Shown here one piece after another: positions 20,596-28,209 of a stretch of DNA of 64,000 nucleotides. Below the pieces are notes generated by a model. It searched no databases, was not told where the DNA came from, and saw only the letters and a program-made list of their open reading frames with translations. Position 1 is the first letter of the stretch. Each line of letters begins with the position of its first letter. Source of the stretch: Thermomonas beijingensis. Its GTDB lineage: Bacteria; Pseudomonadota; Gammaproteobacteria; Xanthomonadales; Xanthomonadaceae. A program made the translations under genes and the position numbers. Location: positions 425,002 through 489,001 of the forward strand of contig NZ_JAIQDJ010000002.1 in assembly GCF_020034655.1 (NCBI RefSeq), given 5' to 3'.

Positions 20596-20787
20596 TGAGC
20601 GGCTGCGCGGTGCCACGGGTTATGCGCGTGGCTGTTTGGCGGCGGGCAACTTGAAAACAGAAAAAAATCGTAAACGGAAATAAATCTGCAACCGTTGGCA
20701 GGTGAAATACACGACATGCGTGACGGGGGGAAGACCTGCGCGCAGTCCCGAACCATACAGCCATTTCACTGACACTGGAGCACCTCC

Positions 20788-22005
20788 ATGCGCACCACCC
20801 GATTAGCCGCCGCGATTGTCCTGATTGCTGCTGGCAATATGAGTTTCAATGCCGCGGCACAGAGCGCGCCCAGCGCCAAAGACATTGCCGAAATGAAGGC
20901 GCAGATCGCCGCGCTGCAAGCTCAGATCCAGAGCTTGGAAGATCGCTCGCAAGATCTCGAGGCGCGCAGCGATGCGCAATCCGATGTCAATGTGGAGCAG
21001 GCCAAGGCGAATGAATCGCTAGCCACCATCGACTCACTGAAGAAATTGGTCAACGACACCAAGCTCAGCGGCCGCTTGTATTACGACCTGACCAATATCA
21101 ACGACAGCAGCAAGGGCGTGAAGACCGACAAGTCCGGTTTCGCCTTCGACATCAAGCGCTTCTATTTGGGTGTAGACCACAAGTTCAACGATCAGTGGTC
21201 GATGAATTTGACTACCGACTTCCAGTACTCCTCGGCAATCTCCTCCACCGAGGTGTATCTGAAGAAGGCCTACATCCAATACAAACTCAGCGATGCCTTC
21301 GTGCTGCGCGCCGGTGCCGCCGATCTGCCATGGGTGCCGTTTGCCGAGAACTACTACGGCATGCGTTATATCGAAAACACCCTGACTGATCGCCTGAAGT
21401 TCGGCACTTCGGCGGACTGGGGTGTGCATGCCGGTGGCAAGCTGGCAGGCGGCGCCGTGGAGTACGCAGTGGCTGCGCTCAATGGCAATGGCTACAAGAA
21501 CCCAAGCCGCAGCAAGGGACTGGATTTTGAAGGCCGCCTGAGCTTTGCGCCGACCGAGCAAACCGTGATTGGCGTGGGCGCGTATTCCGGCACCTTGGGT
21601 AAGGAGAAGCAAACGGTGAATGCCCTGCACACGGCCAATCGTGTGGATTTCCTTGCCGCCTACATGTCCGGCAATACCCGCTTGGGCGTCGAGTATTTCC
21701 AAGCCAACAACTGGAACAACGTCACCAGCGTTGCATCCGACAAGGCCAGTGGTTGGTCGTTGTGGGGCAGCGTGGGGTTGAACGACAAGGGCGTCACCCT
21801 GTTTGGCCGGTATGACAACACCGATGTCAGCAAGACACTGGATCCAAGCTTGCAGGACCGCTACTACAACATCGGCGTTGAGTGGCCGGTGGCACCTGGT
21901 GTGAAATTGGCGACGGTGTACAAGCACACCGACCAGCGCAACACGCTGCGCAGCAAGGATCTGAAGACCGACGAATTTGGCGTGTGGGGCGAATTCCGGT
22001 TTTGA
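20788..22005 (+). CDS. OprP/OprO-like phosphate-selective porin
   Basis: A 405-residue outer-membrane porin of the Porin_O_P family. A signal peptide (cleaved near AAAQSAP) is followed by a coiled-coil trimerisation segment (residues about 30-75, heptads in IAEMKAQIAALQAQIQSLED). A 16-strand barrel rich in aromatic residues follows, ending in WGEFRF, a terminal Phe as the BAM machinery requires. Relatives in Pseudomonas let phosphate or polyphosphate through the outer membrane. Divergence from pstS with a shared Pho box region supports a phosphate role. Substrate choice (phosphate or polyphosphate) cannot be read from sequence. Confidence 0.9.
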   Translation: MRTTRLAAAIVLIAAGNMSFNAAAQSAPSAKDIAEMKAQIAALQAQIQSLEDRSQDLEARSDAQSDVNVEQAKANESLATIDSLKKLVNDTKLSGRLYYDLTNINDSSKGVKTDKSGFAFDIKRFYLGVDHKFNDQWSMNLTTDFQYSSAISSTEVYLKKAYIQYKLSDAFVLRAGAADLPWVPFAENYYGMRYIENTLTDRLKFGTSADWGVHAGGKLAGGAVEYAVAALNGNGYKNPSRSKGLDFEGRLSFAPTEQTVIGVGAYSGTLGKEKQTVNALHTANRVDFLAAYMSGNTRLGVEYFQANNWNNVTSVASDKASGWSLWGSVGLNDKGVTLFGRYDNTDVSKTLDPSLQDRYYNIGVEWPVAPGVKLATVYKHTDQRNTLRSKDLKTDEFGVWGEFRF

Positions 22006-22034
22006 TCGCGCGTTTGCGTGCTGCGGCATCATTG

Positions 22035-22057
22035 CGGCGGGCTTCGGCCCGCCGTTT
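22035..22057 (+). terminator. Terminator between the porin gene and nth
   Basis: A hairpin CGGCGGGC-TTCG-GCCCGCCG with a stable TTCG loop is followed by TTTTCG. It stops the porin transcript 30 bases after its stop codon. It faces nth, which is transcribed toward it, so it may act in both directions. Confidence 0.85.
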
Positions 22058-22063
22058 TCGTGA

Positions 22064-22753
22064 TCAGGTTTCCCAGCTCGACGGCCCCTTGTCAGGCCAG
22101 CGACAGAGGTCGTGGATGGGGCAGTGCAGGCAATCGGGTTTGCGTGCTTTGCACATGTAGCGACCGTGCAAGATCAACCAGTGGTGCGCATCACGGGCAA
22201 ACTCGCCGGGCACCAATTTCACCAGTTTGTCTTCCACTGTACGCACGTCTTTGCCCGGCGCAAGGCCGGTGCGATTGGCCACACGAAAGATATGCGTGTC
22301 CACGGCAATCGTGGGTTCGCCAAACGCGGTATTGAGCACCACATTGGCGGTCTTGCGGCCCACGCCTGGCAAGGCTTCCAGCGCGTCGCGGGTGCGCGGC
22401 ACTTCGCCAGCGTGCAGGTCCAATAACTGCCGGCACAGCGCAATCACATTCGCCGCCTTGGCGTTATATAGACCAATGGTATTGATGTAGCCCTTCAGTC
22501 CGTCTTCCCCCAGTGCAAAGACCGCTGCCGGCGTGTTGGCGATCGGGTACAGCTTGCGCGTGGCTTTGTTGACGCCCACATCGGTGGCCTGCGCGGATAG
22601 CACCACCGCCACCAGCAATTCGAAGGGTGTGGTGTATTCCAGTTCGGTGGTGGGATGCGGGTTGGCATCGCGCAGGCGCGTGAATACTTCGCTGATCTGA
22701 TCCGGGGACAGCTTGCTGTCACGTGCAGCTCGCGGTTTGCGCGACGCGGTCAT
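22064..22753 (-). CDS. nth: Endonuclease III
   Basis: A 229-residue DNA glycosylase/AP lyase that removes oxidised pyrimidines. The ATG at 22753 (MTASRKPRAARDSKL) is used; an in-frame upstream extension has no family similarity. The helix-hairpin-helix and catalytic Lys lie in ALPGVGRKTANVVLNTAFGE, the catalytic Asp in AVDTHIFRVANRTG. The four-cysteine iron-sulfur cluster loop is CKARKPDCLHCPIHDLC. It is slightly longer than E. coli Nth (211) owing to both ends. Its start overlaps the preceding gene by 4 bases. Confidence 0.97.
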   Translation of the reverse strand: MTASRKPRAARDSKLSPDQISEVFTRLRDANPHPTTELEYTTPFELLVAVVLSAQATDVGVNKATRKLYPIANTPAAVFALGEDGLKGYINTIGLYNAKAANVIALCRQLLDLHAGEVPRTRDALEALPGVGRKTANVVLNTAFGEPTIAVDTHIFRVANRTGLAPGKDVRTVEDKLVKLVPGEFARDAHHWLILHGRYMCKARKPDCLHCPIHDLCRWPDKGPSSWET

Positions 22754-23118
22754 GTGTGGCGCGCCTTCACTTTCGCCAAGGCCCGCGCCAGTGCATCGGC
22801 CGCGGCCGACGGCAACACGGCGGCTTGCGTTGCCGCAGGGGCCGGCGGTGGGCGGCGTGCGGCGTCCCGCTCGGCCTTGATCCGGGCCAGCCGTAGGGTA
22901 CGGCTGCGGTAGCGCTCGCGTGCGGCCAGCGCGAAACGGCGTGCATCGCGAGCGGCGAGCAAGCGCGCAGTGCATGCGGGCGTGCAGGTTGGGCAGGCGG
23001 TGGCCTGCAGCAAGCCGAGTGTCAATGCTGCATCCCAATCCTCTTCCTGCAGCGCCCGGTGCAGCCGGTGCGCGGTGGCATCGGCTGCGCACGAGCAATG
23101 CGGGCATGGGGTAGGCAT
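22750..23118 (-). CDS. Small cysteine-rich protein upstream of nth, unknown
   Basis: A 122-residue protein I do not recognise by function. The N-terminus has a zinc-ribbon-like set of cysteines (CPHCSC near residue 5 and CPTCTPAC near residue 42), and the remainder is rich in Ala and Arg. The region ARDARRFALAARERYRSR looks helical and basic, suitable for nucleic-acid binding. It overlaps nth by ATGA and meets the stop of the enoyl-CoA hydratase gene by one base, so it is genuinely in the operon. A link to DNA repair through nth is only contextual. Confidence 0.72.
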   Translation of the reverse strand: MPTPCPHCSCAADATAHRLHRALQEEDWDAALTLGLLQATACPTCTPACTARLLAARDARRFALAARERYRSRTLRLARIKAERDAARRPPPAPAATQAAVLPSAAADALARALAKVKARHT

Positions 23119-23900
23119 CAGCGGCCGTGGAAGCCGGGTTTGCGCTTTTCCAGAAACGCGCCGGTGCCTTCGCGCATATCGTCGGTGGCAAACATCAGCC
23201 CGAATTGCGCCGACTCATACTCCAGGCCTTCCTCGATCCCGCATTCGCTGCCCACGTTCACGCAGTCGATCATCCCGCGCAGCGCCAGCGGTGCGGCATT
23301 GGCCAATTGCGTGGCCAGCTTGGTGGCTTCGGCTTCCAACTCGGCGGCAGGCACCACCCGGTTGACGATGCCCAGTTGCAGTGCGCGTTCGGCGCTGATC
23401 GGCGCGCCGGTCAGGCACAGCTCCAGCGTGGCGGCGCGCCCACACAGGCGCAGCAGGCGTTGGCTACCGCCAAAGCCGGGGATCAGGCCGAGGTTGATTT
23501 CCGGTTGACCCAGTTTGGCACTATCGGCGGCGATGCGCAGATGGCAGCACATCGCCAGCTCCAACCCGCCACCCAGTGCAAAGCCATTGATCATCGCGAT
23601 CACCGGCTTGTTCAGCTTTTCCACCCGCCGCATCATGCGCGTGCCACGCAAGGAAAAATCGCGGCCCTGCACCGGGCTCAAACGGTTCATTTCCGCGATG
23701 TCAGCCCCGGCCACAAAGGCCTTGGGGCCCGCGCCGGTCAGCACCACCACGCGCACGGAGTGGTCAGCCGCGGCATCGGCGAAGGCGGCGTCCAGCGCGT
23801 CCAGCGTGGCGGCATTGAGCGCATTGAGCTTGTCGGGCCGGTTGATGGTGACAGTGCGAATGCCATTGCAGGTGTCAATTTGCAGGATTGTTGGACTCAT
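23118..23900 (-). CDS. Enoyl-CoA hydratase/isomerase family protein
   Basis: A 260-residue crotonase-fold enzyme. The oxyanion hole segments are FVAGADIAEM and FALGGGLELAMCC, and LGQPEINLGLIPGFGGSQRL carries the second catalytic Glu position. This pattern fits a true enoyl-CoA hydratase that adds water to trans-2-enoyl-CoA in beta-oxidation. It heads a three-gene unit with the cysteine-rich protein and nth, linked by 1- and 4-base overlaps. Exact substrate chain length is not evident. Confidence 0.93.
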   Translation of the reverse strand: MSPTILQIDTCNGIRTVTINRPDKLNALNAATLDALDAAFADAAADHSVRVVVLTGAGPKAFVAGADIAEMNRLSPVQGRDFSLRGTRMMRRVEKLNKPVIAMINGFALGGGLELAMCCHLRIAADSAKLGQPEINLGLIPGFGGSQRLLRLCGRAATLELCLTGAPISAERALQLGIVNRVVPAAELEAEATKLATQLANAAPLALRGMIDCVNVGSECGIEEGLEYESAQFGLMFATDDMREGTGAFLEKRKPGFHGR

Positions 23901-24139
23901 ACGGCCTCTTGCGGAGTTGATTTGCGTTTGGATACCAAGTGGTTAAGTCGAAGCCGGGAACTTTCCACCCATGACCGGGTCGCAAAGTGGCCTCAGTGGC
24001 GGTTAAGCCTCTTGGCCGTTATCCTAGCGTGTCCAATCCGGGTCGGTTCGACCGGAGTGCCACAAATACCGCACAGCCAATCGGTTGTGGCGGATCCCAG
24101 GGCGGCATTGCCGCCCCAAATTTTGAACGAGGTTTGTAA

Positions 24140-24880
24140 ATGAAGTTGCGCGTGCTTGCTGCCACAGTGGCGGCCCTTACCCTGACCGCCGGCATCGCAA
24201 CGGCGCAGACCAAATCCGCACCGGCCAAAGCGGTAACACCTGCTGCCAAGCCCGTCGCTGGTGCTGCTGCAATGCCGGTGGTCGACAAGACTCATGCCAG
24301 CTACGCCTTCGGCTGGCAACTGGGCCAGGAACTGGCCAATACCGATGAGCCGATCGACATCGCTACCGTTGTGCGCGGCGTGCAAGATGCTTATGCCAAG
24401 AAGCAGCCGGCCTACACCGAGCAGCAGCTGGGTACCGCTTATTCCGGCTTCCAGAAGCGCATGGAAATCAAGGCGCAGGAAGCGTTCCGCAAGGCACTGG
24501 CCGACAATCAGGCGCAGTCCGCTGATTTCGTCACCAAGTTCAAGGCCCAGACCGGCGTGATCACCATGCCCAGCGGCATCATGTACCGTGTGGCCAAGGC
24601 CGGCACCGGCGCCAAGCCGACCGCCAACAGTGAAGTGCAGATCGCATTCCGCAGCTTCCTGGCTGCCGTTGGCGTGCCGCTCAGTGGCGTGCAGACGCCG
24701 CCGGCATTCAAAGTATCCGATGCGCCGATCGCCGCGCTGAAGGAAACCCTGCCGCTGATGCAGCAGGGCACCGTGTACGAGGTCATCATTCCGCCGGGTA
24801 AGGGCTTGGGTGGGGCTCAGAATGAACAGTTCGCGCAGCAGGCCGTGGCTTTGCAGATCGAGTTGGGCGCAGTGAAATAA
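24140..24880 (+). CDS. Exported FKBP-type protein with degenerate active site
   Basis: A 246-residue periplasmic protein with a signal peptide (ends GIATAQ) and an Ala/Pro-rich linker. The FKBP N-terminal dimerisation domain follows (about residues 50-135, SYAFGWQLGQELAN), then an FKBP core (about 140-246) opening with IMYRVAKAGTGAKP. The core keeps VYEVIIPPGKGLGG, but positions usually Tyr, Phe-Asp and Trp in the substrate pocket are replaced (IAFRSFL, no FDSS, AALKE for PGW). It is therefore more likely a chaperone than an active prolyl isomerase. Mip- and FkpA-like proteins are the nearest family. The gene stands alone with a terminator after it; the 239 bases upstream contain no other feature I can support. 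Confidence 0.85.
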   Translation: MKLRVLAATVAALTLTAGIATAQTKSAPAKAVTPAAKPVAGAAAMPVVDKTHASYAFGWQLGQELANTDEPIDIATVVRGVQDAYAKKQPAYTEQQLGTAYSGFQKRMEIKAQEAFRKALADNQAQSADFVTKFKAQTGVITMPSGIMYRVAKAGTGAKPTANSEVQIAFRSFLAAVGVPLSGVQTPPAFKVSDAPIAALKETLPLMQQGTVYEVIIPPGKGLGGAQNEQFAQQAVALQIELGAVK

Positions 24881-24906
24881 GTACGAGCTTGCGTTGATGT
24901 GGTTCC

Positions 24907-24933
24907 AATGCGCCGGCTTCGTGCCGGCGCATT
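24907..24933 (+). terminator. Terminator after the FKBP-like gene
   Basis: A perfect 11 base-pair stem AATGCGCCGGC / GCCGGCGCATT with a five-base loop, 26 bases after the stop codon. The trailing T run is weak (GCATTTG), so termination may be partial and read-through into the DUF1289 gene is possible. Confidence 0.7.
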
Positions 24934-24961
24934 GCATTTGGCCGCTAGTAAACTACGTTCA

Positions 24962-25153
24962 ATGAGCACGCCTTATCACACCGTCCTGAGTCCCTGCACT
25001 GGCATATGCACGTTGGCTGACGATGGGCTGTGCATTGGTTGTCATCGTAGTGGTGGTGAAATTGCGGCGTGGTCGGTGATGCACGACGACCTGCGCCTGC
25101 ATATCATGGATGTGGTGCTGCCAGAACGTGCCGCACGTCGGGAACCCATGTGA
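24962..25153 (+). CDS. DUF1289 small cysteine protein
   Basis: A 63-residue protein starting at the ATG at 24962 (MSTPYHTVLSPCTGIC). It has the DUF1289 core PCTGICTLADDGLCIGCHRS, four cysteines that could bind a metal or iron-sulfur centre, and the following IAAWSVM. Function is unknown; the family is widespread in proteobacteria. Its stop overlaps the GTG start of the Nudix gene (GTGA). Confidence 0.88.
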   Translation: MSTPYHTVLSPCTGICTLADDGLCIGCHRSGGEIAAWSVMHDDLRLHIMDVVLPERAARREPM

Positions 25154-25779
25154 AGCCCACCGACACCCTGCTGGCAAGGTTGCGCGGCGCAATCCACCCA
25201 TTGTCCGCACCGCCGCAGACGCCAGCATGGAATCTGGCTGAGTTGGACGGCCTGCCTTTGCCGGCCATGCCCAGGCCCGCAGCGGTACTGGTGGGGATTA
25301 TCCCGCGTGTGGATGGCGCAGAGGTCCTGCTGACCCGTCGCACCGATCGGTTACGACATCATGCTGGCCAAGTCAGTTTCCCCGGTGGCAGCATCGAGCC
25401 GGGCGACCTGCATCCTGCCGACGCTGCCCTGCGCGAGGCGCGGGAGGAGGTGGGCCTTTTGCCAGCCCAGGCGCAGGCGCTGGGCTATCTGGATCCGCTG
25501 CTCACACTGACCGGCTTTCAGATCTTGCCCACCGTGGTTTGGGTGGATCCGGCATTTCATCCGCAGCCGGACCCTGACGAGGTGGCGGATGTGTTCGCAG
25601 TGCCTCTGGAGTTGCTGATGGATCCTGCTCAGCTGGATACCATCGAACTGCAATTGGGCGGACGCACGCGCCACGTGTTCCAATACCGCTATGCACATCA
25701 GCGTATTTGGGGTGTGACCGCTTCGATTCTGTACAACCTGCGGCAACGGTTGGCCAGTGCAACAACCGGGAGAACGTGA
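25150..25779 (+). CDS. Nudix hydrolase, CoA pyrophosphatase type
   Basis: A 209-residue Nudix protein. I start it at the GTG at 25150, which overlaps the previous stop and has GGGAA upstream, and where similarity to the YeaB/NudL group begins. The Nudix box is GGSIEPGDLHPADAALREAREEVGL (quoted only as GX5EX7REUXEEXGU fit, residues about 78-100), with Arg-Glu-x-x-Glu-Glu as metal ligands. VLLTRRTDRLRHHAGQVSFP just before it is the hallmark of the CoA pyrophosphatase subfamily. It would hydrolyse CoA or its derivatives to phosphopantetheine and ADP. The stop is shared with the next start (TGATG). Confidence 0.9.
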   Translation: MKPTDTLLARLRGAIHPLSAPPQTPAWNLAELDGLPLPAMPRPAAVLVGIIPRVDGAEVLLTRRTDRLRHHAGQVSFPGGSIEPGDLHPADAALREAREEVGLLPAQAQALGYLDPLLTLTGFQILPTVVWVDPAFHPQPDPDEVADVFAVPLELLMDPAQLDTIELQLGGRTRHVFQYRYAHQRIWGVTASILYNLRQRLASATTGRT

Positions 25780-26630
25780 TGGCTGGATGGACAACCGTGG
25801 TGCAGGCCGATATTTTTTCGATGGCCTTGAACCGCACCGACGTGGTGATCCTGGATTGCCGGTTTTCGCTGCTGGATCCGGTGTTGGGAGAGCAAGCGTG
25901 GCGGCAAGGGCATTTGCCAGGTGCACAGTACGCGCATCTGGAGCGCGATCTGTCGGACATGACCCAGAAGGGGCAGGGGCGACACCCGTGGCCGCAGGTA
26001 GAGACGTTCGTCAGTAAATTGGCGCAATGGGGGATCGATCCTTCGACCCAGGTCATTGCCTATGACGACGGTGATGGTGCATTCGCGGCGCGGCTGTGGT
26101 TTTTGTTGCGCAGCCTTGGCCATGAAAAGGTTGCGGTGCTGGATGGTGGTTGGTCACACTGGGTGTCGTTGGGTTTGCCCACCACATCGATGCAGCGTGC
26201 GCCGATGACTGTGCGCCCGTATCCCGCGGTGTTTGATACCACGTATTTGCTGGATGCCGACGCCGTGCAAGCGCATTTGGATGATGGCGGCATGTTGCTG
26301 GATGCACGTGCAGCGGTGCGCTTTCGCGGTGAGGAAGAACCCATTGATCGAGTTGCCGGGCATGTGCCGGGCGCGATCAATCGGCCGTATGCGCAAAATT
26401 TGGGGCCAGATGGCCGATTCAAATCACCGATGCAATTGGCTGCCGAATTCCGTGAATTATTAGCCGGGCGCGACCCCGTTGAAGTGGTCAGCATGTGCGG
26501 CTCAGGTGTCACTGCCTGCCACACGCTGCTGGCGATGGAGCGCGCAGGGTTGCGCGGTGCACGCCTGTACACCGGATCGTGGAGCGGCTGGATCACCGAT
26601 CCTACCCGGCCGGTGGCGACGGGCGCTTGA
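25779..26630 (+). CDS. sseA: Thiosulfate/3-mercaptopyruvate sulfurtransferase
   Basis: A 283-residue two-domain rhodanese. The N-terminal inactive domain (residues 1-145) has ILDCRFSLLDP and ends in VLDGGWSHW; the C-terminal domain carries the active-site loop CGSGVTAC with Cys240. That loop, with Gly-Ser-Gly-Val-Thr rather than the Arg/Lys-rich loop of thiosulfate rhodaneses, favours mercaptopyruvate as sulfur donor. HVPGAINRPY and TGSWSGWI are also family features. It is cotranscribed with the Nudix and ArsC genes. Confidence 0.92.
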   Translation: MAGWTTVVQADIFSMALNRTDVVILDCRFSLLDPVLGEQAWRQGHLPGAQYAHLERDLSDMTQKGQGRHPWPQVETFVSKLAQWGIDPSTQVIAYDDGDGAFAARLWFLLRSLGHEKVAVLDGGWSHWVSLGLPTTSMQRAPMTVRPYPAVFDTTYLLDADAVQAHLDDGGMLLDARAAVRFRGEEEPIDRVAGHVPGAINRPYAQNLGPDGRFKSPMQLAAEFRELLAGRDPVEVVSMCGSGVTACHTLLAMERAGLRGARLYTGSWSGWITDPTRPVATGA

Positions 26631-26632
26631 AC

Positions 26633-26983
26633 ATGGCTCAAGTTGAAATCTGGCATCGCCCAACTTGCAGCAATTCACGCGGGGCATTGGAACTCATTCG
26701 TGAAGCCGGCATCGAGCCTGTGATCGTGGATTACATCCGGCATCCGCCCAGTCAGGCGCAATTACGCAAAGCGATTGCCGATGCCGGGTTGACGGTGCGC
26801 GAGGCCATGCGCAACAAGGAGCCGGAATACGCCGAACAAGGGTTGGGTAATCCCGTGCTGAGTGACGACGCATTGCTGGATGCGATGGTTGCCACGCCGA
26901 AGCTGATCAATCGCCCGTTTGTGTTTACCGGCAAGGGTGTCCGTCTGTGCCGGCCGCCGGAGATGGTGCTGGATCTGCTCTGA
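26633..26983 (+). CDS. arsC: ArsC-type arsenate reductase (glutaredoxin-linked)
   Basis: A 116-residue thioredoxin-fold protein. The active Cys lies in HRPTCSNSRGALELI (residue 12), and the substrate loop is seen as PKLINRPFVFTGKGVRLCRPP. YIRHPPSQAQLRKAI and LLDAMVATP fit ArsC and the related YffB/Spx group. No arsB, acr3 or arsR is next to it, so a housekeeping thiol role is possible. It starts two bases after the sulfurtransferase stop, so sulfur or redox metabolism is the common theme. Confidence 0.87.
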   Translation: MAQVEIWHRPTCSNSRGALELIREAGIEPVIVDYIRHPPSQAQLRKAIADAGLTVREAMRNKEPEYAEQGLGNPVLSDDALLDAMVATPKLINRPFVFTGKGVRLCRPPEMVLDLL

Positions 26984-26991
26984 AGTCGGGC

Positions 26992-27750
26992 TTATTTCCC
27001 GATCCGCGCCAACATTGCACGCAGCGCCGCCTGTGTGTCCGGTTCCATCCACGCGGACACGAAACGATCCAGATCGATGCGCTCATCACGCAGGCAGTCC
27101 ACCACTGCCGCGCGTGCAATGCGGCGGGTTTCGCGCATTGGCATCGTGGGCAGCTTCAATAAATCCTCCAGCCATGCACGGGCGCGTACCGCCACGTTGT
27201 CGATATCGGTCAACTCGTCTACCAACCCGATCTGCAGGGCTTCGGCAGCTTCTGGCATTGCCCCGGCGACCAGTAGGCGTTCGGCGCGATGGGGACCCAC
27301 GGCGCGAGACAGTAAAGCCTGGATACCTTCCGGGGCGACCAGGCCCACTTGCGTTTCGTTCAAGCCAATGCGGTATGGGCCGTCGGCCAAGATGCGGTAA
27401 TCGCAGCACAGTGCCAGCACGCAGCCGCCCGCCGGCGCGTGCCCAGCCATCGCGGCCACGACCGGTACGGAGCAGCTGGCCAGTGCGTGTGCCGCATTGA
27501 AAAATGCCCGCCATGCGCGCAGCAGTGCGTCCTGATCATCGCCTAGTGAAAGCAGGTACGGCACATCCAATCCGGCAGAAAAGACTTTGGGGCCACCGGC
27601 CAGCACGATGCCTTGCGCACCTTGCTCAATTGCCGCCTGGACTGCATGCGTCAACGCATTGCACAGCTCCGGGTTCAGCGCGTTGACGGGCGCACGCTGC
27701 AGGCGCAGTTCGTGGATATTGTGATGAACGCTGCTTTCAATCAGGGACAT
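26992..27750 (-). CDS. Delta3-delta2-enoyl-CoA isomerase, ECI1-like
   Basis: A 252-residue crotonase-fold protein. It resembles mitochondrial ECI1 more than ordinary hydratases: VFSAGLDVPYLL, APAGGCVLALCCDYRILADG and IGLNETQVGLVAPEG all follow the ECI1 pattern, including the catalytic Glu in NETQ and no second hydratase Glu. Such enzymes shift double bonds of unsaturated fatty acyl-CoAs into position for beta-oxidation. It converges with arsC and is followed upstream by a thioesterase, fitting acyl-CoA metabolism. The functional call is family-based. Confidence 0.87.
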   Translation of the reverse strand: MSLIESSVHHNIHELRLQRAPVNALNPELCNALTHAVQAAIEQGAQGIVLAGGPKVFSAGLDVPYLLSLGDDQDALLRAWRAFFNAAHALASCSVPVVAAMAGHAPAGGCVLALCCDYRILADGPYRIGLNETQVGLVAPEGIQALLSRAVGPHRAERLLVAGAMPEAAEALQIGLVDELTDIDNVAVRARAWLEDLLKLPTMPMRETRRIARAAVVDCLRDERIDLDRFVSAWMEPDTQAALRAMLARIGK

Positions 27751-27804
27751 GGCGATTCCTTGTGCAACTCGGCCTGCAATGTAACGTGCAACCTGGTTTG
27801 AAGC

Positions 27805-28209
27805 TCAAACCGTCTGAATACGCTCAGAAGCTCGACGTACTGCAGGGGGGAGCGGGGTTGGCTTGCCGCTGCGGCGTTCCACCCACACCGCGACTACATT
27901 GCCATCGCAATGTAGTGTGCCATCTGCAGCCACGATGCGGTGGCCAATCACCACGCTGGTGGTGCCCAGGCGTTCGGTAAAAAGTTCGACGAATACATCG
28001 GCTGGATATTCGATGGGCCGTTTGAAGTGGAGGGTGGCCGAGGCCACCACGGGCGCGGCAGTGTCGGTCACCCAATCTTCGCCGATGGTGGCAAACCACT
28101 CGATGCGCGCCTGTTCCAGAAACGTCAGGTAACGCGCATTGTTGATGTGGTTGAACGCGTCCAGATCGCTCCAGCGCAAATGGATCGGAGTACGGAAGGG
28201 TGTGCTCAT
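27805..28209 (-). CDS. Acyl-CoA thioesterase, hotdog fold
   Basis: A 134-residue single hotdog domain of the 4-hydroxybenzoyl-CoA thioesterase/YbgC type. The active-site segment [20 protein letters not shown] contains the Asp and the HxNN helix start; [20 protein letters not shown] is the usual closing strand pair. It hydrolyses an acyl-CoA thioester; the acyl group is unknown. Its ATG overlaps the uvrA stop (ATGA), so it is translated together with uvrA. Confidence 0.9.
   Translation of the reverse strand: MSTPFRTPIHLRWSDLDAFNHINNARYLTFLEQARIEWFATIGEDWVTDTAAPVVASATLHFKRPIEYPADVFVELFTERLGTTSVVIGHRIVAADGTLHCDGNVVAVWVERRSGKPTPLPPAVRRASERIQTV

Noticed and set aside
26633..26983. An arsenic resistance operon
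   Set aside because: Only the ArsC-like protein is present; no transporter or regulator is nearby.
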